The notes: a model not told the origin generated them from the sequence alone. Shown: positions 25,238 through 33,837, numbered from the stretch's first letter. The stretch is DNA of 64,000 nt from Candidatus Butyricimonas faecavium (GCA_944321125.1 CALUKD010000001.1:248001-312000); one strand, 5' to 3'. Made by a program: numbers and translations.

Positions 25238-26497
25238 CTACCTGATTTTTTCTTCCGAAGAATTACTAGAAAACTTAATATCCATTACTATAAAAGGATT
25301 CTTGGGATAGGTCACCCCATTAATCATTTCCGTACTCTCCGGTGTTACTTCCCGAACACGCACAACCCCTACCTGTCCATTTCCAGTCTGTACTACAAAA
25401 AAACATGGTAATGAAGGCGATGCTACCGGGAAAGAAGAGATCGCCTCTTCAAAATCAAAATTAAAATCTTCTTGCAACGCTAGCTCTTCAAAATCCTCAT
25501 TTGTAAAATTATCCGGAGCAGGCATATATCGCGTATGACAAGGTAAATCAAAGCTATAATCGAACAACGTTTCAGACTCGTACATATTATGCCATAATAA
25601 TGACCGTCCTGCTATTGGAGACAAAAAATAAATCTCTTCCTTTTCTCTGTCGTAAGCAAGGGCTATATCGATAGCCTTCTTTTCCGCCACGGATAAATTT
25701 CGATATTCATTGGCGGTATATATCATCCCACTTGACGTATTTAGGAATGATTTTGCCCGTAAGTAATCTGGTTCACAATGCTCCACGCCATCAGTTCCCG
25801 TATAAACCACCTCATCAAATAACGCCTCTAATTCTACTTCTTCCAAAGTCTTTGCTTCTCCAAATTCCTTCCGGATATCAAATTCCTTCAACTTACCAAC
25901 ATATTTTCCTTCAATTGTACCTCCAAAGCTCGTTTTACAATTAAATGTTACCGTATAAATATCACCCTCTTGAGTTATCTCTACATCCCCTGCCGTCAAT
26001 TCGTTTATTGAATTTTCACCTGCCGAAGGGTCCCAACTCACAGCAGAATACCCCGTAAAAGTATTCTCTTCATGGTTTGGCGAATACGTGTATTTACCTG
26101 GAATTAACTGATCTGTTTCTGAGGAAGCCATTCGTAAACACACACAAGCACCTTCTCCACGTGCATCCCGCGTATAATCACTTACCACAAATGAATCCTC
26201 GTAAAGCCCCAATAGGAAATTACCAGTCTGTCTAGCTCCAACTTTTGCAGCAGTTCCTTCGACCACATCTACTTTCTCCGTACCATCAATCTCGTAACGA
26301 TCCTCAAACACGTAGTCTTCAACAGCAATCACAGTATGATTATTGTCATGATAAATGGCCCCCGTCCCCAGCGAATAAACCTCTCCGTAGAAACGGACCT
26401 GCCGATCAGCCGAATAGCCATGTTCATCATCCGAGCAACTACACAGCATAGTCCCCGCTAACAACATCACATTTAATAATTGATTTACTTTTCTCAT
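25238..26497 (-). CDS. lipoprotein of unknown function, first gene of L1 SusCD operon
   Basis: The 419-residue protein has a lipoprotein signal (MRKVNQLLNVMLLAGTMLCSC) and no domain I recognise. It is acidic and contains beta-rich stretches with a repeated Gly-Lys-Tyr pattern (IPGKYTYSP, IEGKYVGKL). It may therefore be a beta-sandwich surface protein. The position is unusual: accessory lipoproteins of SusCD operons normally follow susD, whereas this one precedes susC by 29 bases. The start at 26497 lies about 147 bases after the ECF promoter motif, so the transcript has a long leader. Surface binding of the locus ligand is plausible but unproven. Confidence 0.7.
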   Translation of the reverse strand: MRKVNQLLNVMLLAGTMLCSCSDDEHGYSADRQVRFYGEVYSLGTGAIYHDNNHTVIAVEDYVFEDRYEIDGTEKVDVVEGTAAKVGARQTGNFLLGLYEDSFVVSDYTRDARGEGACVCLRMASSETDQLIPGKYTYSPNHEENTFTGYSAVSWDPSAGENSINELTAGDVEITQEGDIYTVTFNCKTSFGGTIEGKYVGKLKEFDIRKEFGEAKTLEEVELEALFDEVVYTGTDGVEHCEPDYLRAKSFLNTSSGMIYTANEYRNLSVAEKKAIDIALAYDREKEEIYFLSPIAGRSLLWHNMYESETLFDYSFDLPCHTRYMPAPDNFTNEDFEELALQEDFNFDFEEAISSFPVASPSLPCFFVVQTGNGQVGVVRVREVTPESTEMINGVTYPKNPFIVMDIKFSSNSSEEKIR

Positions 26498-26643
26498 AAA
26501 ATTGCTTTTATATTTATATTCATGTCTTTCTTGATCAAATCACTTTTATTTAACGATCCTTCTGTAATTGGTACTTTCCCCCTTTCTCATATCATAAAAC
26601 CAATTTTCCAAACTCTTCTTTATAAATATTTATATCATCGCTA

Positions 26644-26676
26644 TATAAACCCGTAACTTTTTGTTTCGATGACAAA
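26644..26676 (-). promoter_or_regulatory. L1 ECF-type promoter motif before the SusCD operon
   Basis: On the minus strand this 33-base block matches 15938-15970 at 31 positions, including TTTGTCATC at its 5' end and AAAAAGTTACGGGTTTATA at its 3' end. It is the likely binding site of the L1 sigma factor and drives 26497-17255. Confidence 0.75.
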
Positions 26677-26812
26677 CATTCTCACTTTTTTTAATTCTTT
26701 TTTTCCGACACCATAATACGGACAATAAAATAAAAAGGGGGGCTCCCGTAAATTATTCAAAATCAAGAATTCAATCTCTACAAATATTAACGTAACACCC
26801 GGACAGGTTTAA

Positions 26813-26848
26813 ACAAAAAAACTCATTGCCATATTTAATGACAATGAG
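26813..26848 (-). terminator. terminator of the cbpA-cbpM operon
   Basis: CTCATTG/CAATGAG stem (ends 26822 and 26848), extended by a mismatched inner stem, is followed on the minus strand by a run of T (26814-26821). It lies about 45 bases beyond the cbpM stop. Confidence 0.85.
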
Positions 26849-26892
26849 ATACAGTAAAAACAATGAATTTTTTTGTAAGAATCAATTCAATC

Positions 26893-27204
26893 TTACAGTA
26901 TTTCTTCTAAATAATCCGTTCGAAGTAACCGGACTTCTCGACGCAATTGATTTATTTCTTGTTGCATTTCATGCATACGCCCCATTAACTCATGGATAAC
27001 GCCAATACCTTCTATATTTACGGCTAAATCTTCATGCCACCGGACAAAACGTTCTAAGTCCTGCATCTGAGAAACCAACAGATAACGTTCCCCATCGACA
27101 ACCTGAATATCAATTAGTCCATCTTCCTCCAGAGATACGATAAATGACGGGTCCACATGACTTTTCTGGCAATACTCCCTGACTATAATTAACTCTGTTT
27201 CCAT
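26893..27204 (-). CDS. cbpM: chaperone modulator CbpM
   Basis: This small 103-residue protein has a MerR-like N-terminal half (REYCQKSHVDPSFIVSLEEDGLIDI) and a C-terminal helical/coiled segment (residues 65-98, MGRMHEMQQEINQLRREVRLL). CbpM binds the J-domain of CbpA and modulates its co-chaperone activity. It lies 11 bases after the cbpA gene, the usual pairing, and the two form an operon closed by the terminator at 26813-26848. Confidence 0.88.
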   Translation of the reverse strand: METELIIVREYCQKSHVDPSFIVSLEEDGLIDIQVVDGERYLLVSQMQDLERFVRWHEDLAVNIEGIGVIHELMGRMHEMQQEINQLRREVRLLRTDYLEEIL

Positions 27205-27215
27205 ATCTCTTCCAT

Positions 27216-28121
27216 TTAACTAAGTTTTTGTAATTCTTGGAACAACTCTTTCTGTTTCTCCGTCAAATGTGTCGGAACTTCAACTGAATAAGTCACAATC
27301 AAGTCGCCAAATTTTCCTTCCTCTTTATAAACAGGGAAACCTTTTCCTTTCAATCTTACTTTTGCCCCGTTTTGCGTTCCGGGTTTTACTTTTAGTTTTA
27401 CCTTACCGCTCATCGTGTCAATCACCTGTTCTCCACCTAAAACTGCCGTGTATAGATTTAAGGAAGTAGTTACGTATAAGTCATTCCCCAAACGTTTAAA
27501 TACCGGATCTTCCGCTATCACGAACGTAATATACAAGTCTCCAGCAGGGCCCCCGTTAACACCGGGACCGCCTTGCCCCTTTAATTTAATTGTTTGTCCA
27601 TCAGCCACGCCCGCCGGAACCGTGATCCGTATATTTTTACCATTCACCGATAACACCTGTTTGTGAGTCTGTGCCGCATCACGGAAGGACAAGTGCAATT
27701 CAGCATTATAGTCCTGTCCCCGGAATACTGCAGAACGTCCTCTACCTCGACGAGAACCGAATAACGATTCGAAGAAGTCCGAAAACTCGCCATCGCCCCC
27801 CATACCGGAGAACCCGCCTTCCGATGACCAATGGGTTCCACCCTCGAAACCTCCTTGTTGCTGATAACGCTGCTTCTGAGCTTCGAATTCATCAGCGTGT
27901 TTCCAGTTCTCTCCATATTGGTCATATTTCTTCCGTTTTTCCGGGTCACCCAATACCTCGTTCGCCTCGTTAATCTCTTGAAAACGTTGCTTGGCATTCG
28001 GATCGTCCGGATTCAAGTCCGGATGATACTTTCTGGCCAGTTTTTTAAAAGCCTTCTTGATATCATCCTGTGAAGCACTTTTATCAATCCCTAAAATCTT
28101 ATAGTAATCTATATAGGCCAT
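27216..28121 (-). CDS. cbpA: CbpA/DnaJ-type J-domain co-chaperone
   Basis: The 301-residue protein has a J domain at residues 3-70 with the catalytic HPD at 33-35 ([10 protein letters not shown]). A Gly-rich linker covers about 78-135 and two beta-rich client-binding domains cover about 135-300 ([19 protein letters not shown]). There is no Cys-rich zinc finger, so it is the CbpA type, not DnaJ itself. It would stimulate DnaK ATPase. It is followed by its modulator cbpM. Upstream lies a TTGG-N9-TTTGTA element (28156-28172) shared with hsp20. Confidence 0.92.
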   Translation of the reverse strand: MAYIDYYKILGIDKSASQDDIKKAFKKLARKYHPDLNPDDPNAKQRFQEINEANEVLGDPEKRKKYDQYGENWKHADEFEAQKQRYQQQGGFEGGTHWSSEGGFSGMGGDGEFSDFFESLFGSRRGRGRSAVFRGQDYNAELHLSFRDAAQTHKQVLSVNGKNIRITVPAGVADGQTIKLKGQGGPGVNGGPAGDLYITFVIAEDPVFKRLGNDLYVTTSLNLYTAVLGGEQVIDTMSGKVKLKVKPGTQNGAKVRLKGKGFPVYKEEGKFGDLIVTYSVEVPTHLTEKQKELFQELQKLS

Positions 28122-28155
28122 ACCGTTATGATTTATACATTTTGTAATATGTTAA

Positions 28156-28172
28156 TACAAACTATGTACCAA
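28156..28172 (-). promoter_or_regulatory. -24/-12-like promoter element before cbpA
   Basis: The minus strand reads TTGGTACATAGTTTGTA. GG and GT are 10 bases apart, as GG and GC are in sigma-54 promoters. It is 14/17 identical to the element before hsp20 (29325-29341). The cbpA ATG is 35 bases downstream. Confidence 0.5.
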
Positions 28173-28190
28173 CCTGTGGTATACGTTCTA

Positions 28191-28228
28191 AACTGACGCA
28201 TTGTTACGACCTAACTGACAATGTGGCA
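28191..28228. promoter_or_regulatory. direct repeats upstream of cbpA promoter
   Basis: AACTGAC occurs at 28191-28197 and 28213-28219, 22 bases (two helical turns) apart. The second copy continues into an inverted pair TGACA-ATG-TGGCA (28216-28228). The spacing upstream of the -24 element would suit an activator, but this is inference. Confidence 0.35.
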
Positions 28229-28230
28229 AC

Positions 28231-28260
28231 AAAAAGGCCGAGATTCTTTTACCTCGGCTT
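28231..28260 (-). terminator. terminator of the TonB-family gene
   Basis: GCCGAG/CTCGGC stem (28237-28242 with 28253-28258) and TTTTT on the minus strand (28231-28235), 17 bases after the stop at 28277. Confidence 0.85.
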
Positions 28261-28276
28261 TACGATAAAAATAATA

Positions 28277-29155
28277 TCAATGTTGTAGAATGTAATTCTC
28301 AAAATACAATTTAAACCGATCTTTCAAAAGATCTTTAATCTTTAACATTTTGTCCATCTCTATCTTTCTCATTTCAATCTCAGATTCCACGAAATGACTG
28401 ATAAACTGATCCTCTCCCAAACTCTCGATCAATTTGATCTTCATATCGATTTCGTCCTCGTAAATTTTTGTCAACTCCTTCACATCATTCTTTTTCAACT
28501 TCAACACTTTTGTTTGGGCTTTCACCGTACTATCGATCTGACCCTTGATCGACAAACTCTTCTCCAACAACATTTTACGTAACGTGGCATCATCTCCCAA
28601 CTGTTCCTTGAAAGCATTCACCCGGCGAGCCATATCTTCCAAACTCATTTTTTCTCCTTTCTTTAGTATTTCCTGTTCCTCTTCTAAGTTTTTCAAATAT
28701 TGTTCATAGGTTAATACTGCTTCTTGCGGAGTATACTTAAACGTGATTGGTAATGTCTTTTCAAAACGCACAGCTTTTCCTTCTAACATAGCTGGTTTCC
28801 ATCTCGGCATACCAGATATCACTCGTAGAGCTTCTGCATCCAAAAGAGGATGGGCAGAGCGAACCACACGGGCATGGGTTACAGTCCCGTCTTTTTCAAT
28901 GACGAAAGTAACAAATACCCGCCCATCAATCTGATTGGCATACGCCTCTTCCGGATACTGTACATTTTCCCCGATCCATTGATTTAAATTCCCGTCAAAT
29001 TCCGGTTGTACCTCGGCAACTACCATAATTGTCGTATCTTCATCCATTAGCCGCACGTTTATATCTCGTGCCATTACCGGGGTTGCCAACCACCCCAATC
29101 CAAGCATACACCCCATAACAAGTGTTGCTTTAGCCCAATTGTAGTTCTTTTTCAT
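28277..29155 (-). CDS. TonB C-terminal domain protein, periplasmic/exported
   Basis: The 292-residue protein has an N-terminal signal or anchor (about residues 10-28, ATLVMGCMLGLGWLATPVMA). The TonB_C domain covers about residues 58-142 (VQYPEEAYANQIDGRVFVTFVIEKDG and the closing LPITFKY). A long charged helical C-terminus follows (about 150-292). The linker lacks the Pro-rich stretch of energy-transducing TonB, and the domain is in the middle. A role in envelope protein interaction is therefore as likely as TonB energy transfer. It is a single-gene transcript with its own terminator. Confidence 0.75.
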   Translation of the reverse strand: MKKNYNWAKATLVMGCMLGLGWLATPVMARDINVRLMDEDTTIMVVAEVQPEFDGNLNQWIGENVQYPEEAYANQIDGRVFVTFVIEKDGTVTHARVVRSAHPLLDAEALRVISGMPRWKPAMLEGKAVRFEKTLPITFKYTPQEAVLTYEQYLKNLEEEQEILKKGEKMSLEDMARRVNAFKEQLGDDATLRKMLLEKSLSIKGQIDSTVKAQTKVLKLKKNDVKELTKIYEDEIDMKIKLIESLGEDQFISHFVESEIEMRKIEMDKMLKIKDLLKDRFKLYFENYILQH

Positions 29156-29287
29156 ATTAATGTATATTTATAAAACAGTTATTCTATCCCCTTGCTAAAA
29201 TCGAGTATAAAGCTACAATTATTATTAGAAATTCGAATATCTAACCTTACTTTTTCTCGTCATTGATTGACAGGAACACTGAAAATT

Positions 29288-29306
29288 TGACATAAAATTG
29301 GTGTCA
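29288..29306. promoter_or_regulatory. inverted repeat TGACA-N9-TGTCA upstream of hsp20 promoter
   Basis: A perfect 5-base inverted repeat spaced by nine bases lies 18 bases upstream of the -24-like element. It could be an activator or repressor site. A related TGACA/TGGCA pair lies before cbpA. Confidence 0.35.
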
Positions 29307-29324
29307 AAAAGTCCTCAAATCCCA

Positions 29325-29341
29325 TTGGCACATGCTTTGTA
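29325..29341 (+). promoter_or_regulatory. -24/-12-like promoter element before hsp20
   Basis: TTGGCACATGCTTTGTA contains TGGCAC, the sigma-54 -24 core, and TTTG at the -12 position with GG-N10-GT spacing (consensus GG-N10-GC). It is 14/17 identical to 28156-28172 before cbpA. The hsp20 ATG follows after 84 bases. Confidence 0.5.
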
Positions 29342-29425
29342 ATAAATATAATCGAATGCAGGTTCACAAAGAATCTGGATCCAATTAAATGATAATGTTG
29401 AACTTAAAGATAGGAGACTAAAATT

Positions 29426-29854
29426 ATGATGCCTGTAAGAAGAACTCAAAATTGGTTACCAAGTATCTTTAATGATTTCTTTGATAACGAGTGGATGACA
29501 AAAGCAAACGCTACCGCACCTGCGATTAACGTGATCGAATCCGAAAAGGAATATAAAGTAGAAGTTGCTGCGCCGGGTATGACGAAAGAAGATTTCAACG
29601 TTCGCATAGACGAAGACAACAATTTAGTGATTTCCATGGAGAAAAAGAGTGAAAAGAAAGAGGAACAAAAGGAACATCGCTATTTACGTCGGGAATTTTC
29701 ATACTCTAAATTCCAACAAACTATGATCCTACCGGATGATGTTGATAAAGAAAAAATCTCTGCTGGGGTTGAACATGGCGTTCTAACCATTGATTTGCCA
29801 AAATTATCCCAAGAAGAGGTCAAGAAAGCAGAAAGAACTATCGAAATTAAATAA
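29426..29854 (+). CDS. small heat shock protein (Hsp20/alpha-crystallin family)
   Basis: The 142-residue protein has an N-terminal arm (1-35) and an alpha-crystallin domain (about 36-130). Within it are YKVEVAAPGMTKEDFNVRIDEDNNLVIS and the conserved GVLTIDLPK at about 121-129, where the family has GVLTVxxPK. A short tail ends in RTIEIK, carrying the I-x-I motif that locks oligomers. It is an ATP-independent holdase for unfolding proteins. The start is supported by an AGGAG-like sequence (29412-29416) ahead of the ATG. It is monocistronic, with a strong terminator. Confidence 0.95.
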   Translation: MMPVRRTQNWLPSIFNDFFDNEWMTKANATAPAINVIESEKEYKVEVAAPGMTKEDFNVRIDEDNNLVISMEKKSEKKEEQKEHRYLRREFSYSKFQQTMILPDDVDKEKISAGVEHGVLTIDLPKLSQEEVKKAERTIEIK

Positions 29855-29872
29855 GATTCAAGGTAACCAAGG

Positions 29873-29910
29873 AATAAGGCGATCGAAAATTCGATCGCCT
29901 TATTTTTATT
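29873..29910 (+). terminator. hsp20 terminator
   Basis: A perfect 14-bp stem (29873-29886 with 29891-29904) with a four-base loop is followed by a T-rich tail. The A-rich left flank allows it to act on the minus strand too. Confidence 0.9.
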
Positions 29911-29915
29911 ATATA

Positions 29916-29941
29916 TGCAGAAACTTTGATGTGTTTCTGCA
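29916..29941 (-). terminator. stem-loop after tldE-like gene
   Basis: TGCAGAAAC (29916-29924) pairs perfectly with GTTTCTGCA (29933-29941). It lies 18 bases past the stop of the minus-strand gene at 29959. There is no pure T-run after it; the hsp20 terminator hairpin follows and may assist. Confidence 0.6.
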
Positions 29942-29958
29942 TTCAAGTTCAAATTACA

Positions 29959-31611
29959 TTATTGTCTCTGCAACGGGAAAGTCAATACTTGTTCTTTATC
30001 TTTCTTCACGTCAGATTTATTAATCTCAATATTCTCTACCAGAATAGAAGAGGGATAAATCAAAGAAGATAATAACTGACCGTTCAAAATATAATTGCTT
30101 ACATTCTCCTTACTGGAAATATTCAGCATACGTTTCAGATTTATCAATGTCAAACCACTTACATCACCGAAACGAACTTGAGTCTCCTTGCCGTCCAAAT
30201 CTACCCGATAGATACGAGAGGCTTTTCCGGCTAAACTCCGAACGATATAGGCATATTTCAAACCTTCTTCCTTGGCAGCCTTAATCAATGCACTCTTCAT
30301 CTTTTCCGGTTTCGTTCCTTTTTCCACCTCAATATGAATGGTACCCGGAGCCGTGGAAAACATTCCGTTTCTGCTGGATAATAAGAAACGAGAACTACCC
30401 GTTGATTGGGGAGCATACAAAGTCGGGATACACCCATTCAACATACTTTTGAAAATACCATTTTCAACCAATGTCATTTCCTTTGCAGGTACGATACCCT
30501 CTGCATCAATATTATAAGCACCTAACAAAGGAACACCATTATACTTATCTAAAGAGCTATAGTTTTTGATGGACACTCGATTGTCTACAATCTTCATACC
30601 TAAACGAGCATCCAATGTTTTTATCGGTTGTGCCCGATCTGTATCGGGTTTACGATAAGCAAAAAGAGCTCCGCGTTTCAAGAAATTAGTTATAAAAACA
30701 GAAGAACAAGCACCATCCTCAAGCAGCACAGGACCTGCATAATATTCTGTAATCGCAGGAGCATTCTTTAACTTGATCAAGTTATCGGCAAAAGCTTTAA
30801 CCCCTTTCTTCAATTCATCCAAAGAGGGCAAATCATCCGGACGAGCAACAAGCACGGAATATGCATCGTCAATCCGGACCCCATCTTCAGTCATCACGTA
30901 AGCAGAAGCTACCAAACTTACATAACGCAACGGTTCTTTCAATACAACTCCATCCGTGGTAGACTTGTACACTTCCATTTCCTGACCGGTTATTGCCACA
31001 GAAGAATCGTAAATATCTTTGTAGTCTTTGAAAATAGCAGATAATTCCTCTACAATATTTTCCAATTTTGAACGATCTATGGTGTAAGCAGTTTTCGGTT
31101 CCTGAATCCGGGTAACAGCATCTACTTTTTGTTGATCCTTCACGGCTGCTTCCTCTGCAGTTTTCGGGTTTGCCTTTAAATAAGCATCCTTCATTGCCCC
31201 TGCTTGTAGTGACCATTTATACATGGCATCTGATCCTAACCAGAAATTTCTTCGGATTACATCATAATCAGCCTCTTCCGGCATTCCTGCCTGTACAGAA
31301 GCACACACATAATTAATATCATTATTATGATCATAATCACCTAAAAACATTTGAACCCCACCAACAGCACTCCAAGGAGATTCATAAAAATTAGTAACAC
31401 CTCCCAATGAAGCCACAATCTCAAATTGATGAGTACGTCCTAACGTATAAGACAAGTAATATGGTTTTTGCATACCCGGTAACATCAATTGCTCTTTGTT
31501 ACGTTGCATTTCATCCTGCATTGCCTTAAAGATCACCTGATCTTGTTCATTCTGTGCGGTTAACGGTCCCGCCAGCAGGAAAAACAATAAAATCGATAAT
31601 ATATATTTCAT
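29959..31611 (-). CDS. exported TldE/PmbA-like protein (non-catalytic partner of TldD)
   Basis: The 550-residue protein has a Sec signal peptide (MKYILSILLFFLLAGPLTAQ). It follows the TldD/PmbA fold (GPVLLEDGACSSVFITNFL at the position of the TldD metal site) but lacks HExxxH, as does TldE in the E. coli TldD/TldE heterodimer. It is encoded 63 bases after the catalytic subunit gene (31675-33393), so the two presumably form an extracytoplasmic heterodimeric protease. E. coli TldD/E is cytosolic, processing microcin and CcdA. The signal peptides here point to periplasmic proteolysis. Confidence 0.85.
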   Translation of the reverse strand: MKYILSILLFFLLAGPLTAQNEQDQVIFKAMQDEMQRNKEQLMLPGMQKPYYLSYTLGRTHQFEIVASLGGVTNFYESPWSAVGGVQMFLGDYDHNNDINYVCASVQAGMPEEADYDVIRRNFWLGSDAMYKWSLQAGAMKDAYLKANPKTAEEAAVKDQQKVDAVTRIQEPKTAYTIDRSKLENIVEELSAIFKDYKDIYDSSVAITGQEMEVYKSTTDGVVLKEPLRYVSLVASAYVMTEDGVRIDDAYSVLVARPDDLPSLDELKKGVKAFADNLIKLKNAPAITEYYAGPVLLEDGACSSVFITNFLKRGALFAYRKPDTDRAQPIKTLDARLGMKIVDNRVSIKNYSSLDKYNGVPLLGAYNIDAEGIVPAKEMTLVENGIFKSMLNGCIPTLYAPQSTGSSRFLLSSRNGMFSTAPGTIHIEVEKGTKPEKMKSALIKAAKEEGLKYAYIVRSLAGKASRIYRVDLDGKETQVRFGDVSGLTLINLKRMLNISSKENVSNYILNGQLLSSLIYPSSILVENIEINKSDVKKDKEQVLTFPLQRQ

Positions 31612-31674
31612 TTTAATTCTACATTTTAAATTTAAGATCGAAGAATCTCAAGATTTTACAACGTCCAATCTGTT

Positions 31675-33393
31675 TTAATTAATTCCTTCTTTTAAATTGT
31701 TCTCCGGAGCCGGCAGGATTGGAGGTAAATCTCTTGATTTTTGTCTACGTTGAGTCTCGATTTTGTTCACCAAGATCATCGGAGAACTAGCTGTTACAGG
31801 TACCCAACCAGATTCTGCTCCACATTCTCCCGTGAACACACTAGGCGTATCACCACCACATACGATATTAGAAAACATAGACAACGGAGTTCCAATCAGG
31901 TCCACACCACGAACCAATTCATCCGGACGACCATCTACATAGATTCTGTATACTTCCAAGGGTGTCACGTTAAATGAATTCAAACTACCACCTTCACCAG
32001 TATATGTAAAACCACTAGTTACTTCTTTAAAATAATATCCATATTCCTTGCCTTGTTTTTTAGCCTCCTCAATCAACATTGAACGTAATTCAGCCTCCGT
32101 GTGAGGTGCAGTTGTTTCCACCACCAAATTAGATTGACGGGATACAGGGTCACCACCTCCGGCCGTACGTCCATGCCCATTACTATGCGGGAATCCATCC
32201 AACGGAACACGACTCATCAAGAATTCTTTCAAAATGCCGTCTTTTACAACATCAACTCGGCGAGCTTTCACACCCTGATCATCATACAAATAAAATCCAT
32301 TCAGTTCTTCCCCAGCATAATTACGCAAAGTCGGATCGCAATACACTTGGAAATCCGCAGGTAAAACTAACTCACCAACTTTCTTCTTAAATGTTTCTCC
32401 ACCACCCTTCAAACGATGTCCCTCAATACGATGTCCAAAAATCTCATGGAAAAATACTCCACTGGCAGGACCTGAAAGAATCGCAGGTCCCGTATAAGGA
32501 TCTACTACCGGGGCATCACGTAAAACAGTCAATCTTTTGACCATATCTTTCGCATCTGCAATCATTTGCTCGTTAGAAGGAAGATCTTTAGGATCATATG
32601 CAAAATATGACATATTCAACGGTAATTCCATACCGTCATCAGCCTTCATAGAAGCACTGATTATGATTCGAGCGTAAGTTCTATTCTGCACCACTTCAGT
32701 CCCTTCTGTATTCACAAAATAATTACGAAGAACTCGGAATGTTAAACTAACATCACCTGATTGCAACAATGGATATGCTTTAAACACGGCAGAAACTTCA
32801 TTCAAACGTTTCTCCCATGCGGCACGGTCAATAGTTAATTTCTCAGCAGGAAGCGGAGCCTCGTAATACTTTTCCACCGGAGCAGCAGAGAAAGAAGGAG
32901 CTTTATCCTCATCTGCAACACTTACTTGACTTTGAGTTTTCGCCTTCTGGTAAGCATCTACCGCAAAATCATAACGTTTCATTACCTCGGCCCAAATAGC
33001 TTGACGGGTAGCATCAGCACCTTTTTCGTCATCCAAACCTAGATAAGCCACCCGTACATTACCACGTCGATCGGCTGGGGCCCCCATTGCATTATATTTA
33101 AAATTATCCAAGATAGTATCTCCTACCCGAATCTGTGGAACCATTGAACGAGAATGTTGCTCCACGGACATCATCGTAGCTCCGAAAGAACTCGAAATAT
33201 TCACTGTCCGATCGTCCATCACCCTAAAGTTCATGTGATAGGGAGGATTCTCCTGTTTCTGCAGCTCTTGCATATCAGCCGCCAACTCTTGTTTCAATAG
33301 TTGCAATAACTTATCTTGTTCCTGCGCATACAATGTATGCACCGATAACAGCGAAAAGATACAACTAACAATAATTAATCCTAACTTTTTCAT
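31675..33393 (-). CDS. tldD: exported TldD-family metalloprotease
   Basis: The 572-residue protein has a Sec signal peptide (MKKLGLIIVSCIFSLLSVHTLYA). The TldD fold carries the zinc motif HEIFGH at residues 316-321 (family HExxxH), followed by the conserved RIEGHRLKGGGETF. C-terminal landmarks are GGGDPVSRQSNLVVE and TGEGGSLNSFNVTPLEVYRI. It is predicted to cleave extended, unfolded peptides in the barrel of the TldD/TldE dimer, here in the periplasm. It is the first gene of a two-gene operon with a near-perfect promoter at 33453-33483. Confidence 0.92.
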   Translation of the reverse strand: MKKLGLIIVSCIFSLLSVHTLYAQEQDKLLQLLKQELAADMQELQKQENPPYHMNFRVMDDRTVNISSSFGATMMSVEQHSRSMVPQIRVGDTILDNFKYNAMGAPADRRGNVRVAYLGLDDEKGADATRQAIWAEVMKRYDFAVDAYQKAKTQSQVSVADEDKAPSFSAAPVEKYYEAPLPAEKLTIDRAAWEKRLNEVSAVFKAYPLLQSGDVSLTFRVLRNYFVNTEGTEVVQNRTYARIIISASMKADDGMELPLNMSYFAYDPKDLPSNEQMIADAKDMVKRLTVLRDAPVVDPYTGPAILSGPASGVFFHEIFGHRIEGHRLKGGGETFKKKVGELVLPADFQVYCDPTLRNYAGEELNGFYLYDDQGVKARRVDVVKDGILKEFLMSRVPLDGFPHSNGHGRTAGGGDPVSRQSNLVVETTAPHTEAELRSMLIEEAKKQGKEYGYYFKEVTSGFTYTGEGGSLNSFNVTPLEVYRIYVDGRPDELVRGVDLIGTPLSMFSNIVCGGDTPSVFTGECGAESGWVPVTASSPMILVNKIETQRRQKSRDLPPILPAPENNLKEGIN

Positions 33394-33452
33394 TTTTAAT
33401 TGTTTTAATCATTAATTTCTTGACCTCTGAAGATCACGCACATTTCTATCAA

Positions 33453-33483
33453 CAAATTTATACGACGAAATTCGTTATTCAAA
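33453..33483 (-). promoter_or_regulatory. housekeeping promoter of the tldD-tldE operon
   Basis: On the minus strand TTTG (33480-33483), a 19-base spacer and TAAATTTG (33453-33460) match the Bacteroides -33/-7 consensus at every fixed position. The tldD ATG is 60 bases downstream of the -7 box. Confidence 0.85.
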
Positions 33484-33837
33484 ATGATTCTACATTAATT
33501 ATTTGTTAATTCTTTCTTTTAAAATTGTTGACATTACTAATTTCACATTCAAATACTATTTAAATGTAAAGAATGTTAATGTTCATCAAATACAAATCAA
33601 TTTATCTCACTAGATCGTAGACAAAAAAATTATCTATCTTAGACCTGTCCATTTTACTAAAACCAATTCCAAAACTAAATCTTAATAGTATTTCATTTTC
33701 AACACACTCCCGGTACCAATCCGTCCATGGACATCTTTACACCGAGGATGTATGAAATTGCCCCCAATTTTCCACGGGTGTATCTCGAAATTTCCACGAA
33801 TAATATTTTTGACCAAAAGAAGTGATTTTAAATAAAA

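Larger units (their letters stand above)
26498..26892. other. 395-base gap: L1 operon promoter region and cbpM terminator
   Basis: From right to left it holds the cbpM terminator (26813-26848), the ECF-type motif (26644-26676) and a leader of about 140 bases. A minus-strand reading frame of 14 codons (26546-26590) lies in the leader. It has no Shine-Dalgarno sequence and may be chance. Confidence 0.7.

Noticed and set aside
17255-26497. L1 as a polysaccharide utilisation locus
   Set aside because: No glycoside hydrolase, polysaccharide lyase or sulfatase gene is present. The accessory genes are protease-like and thioredoxin-like.
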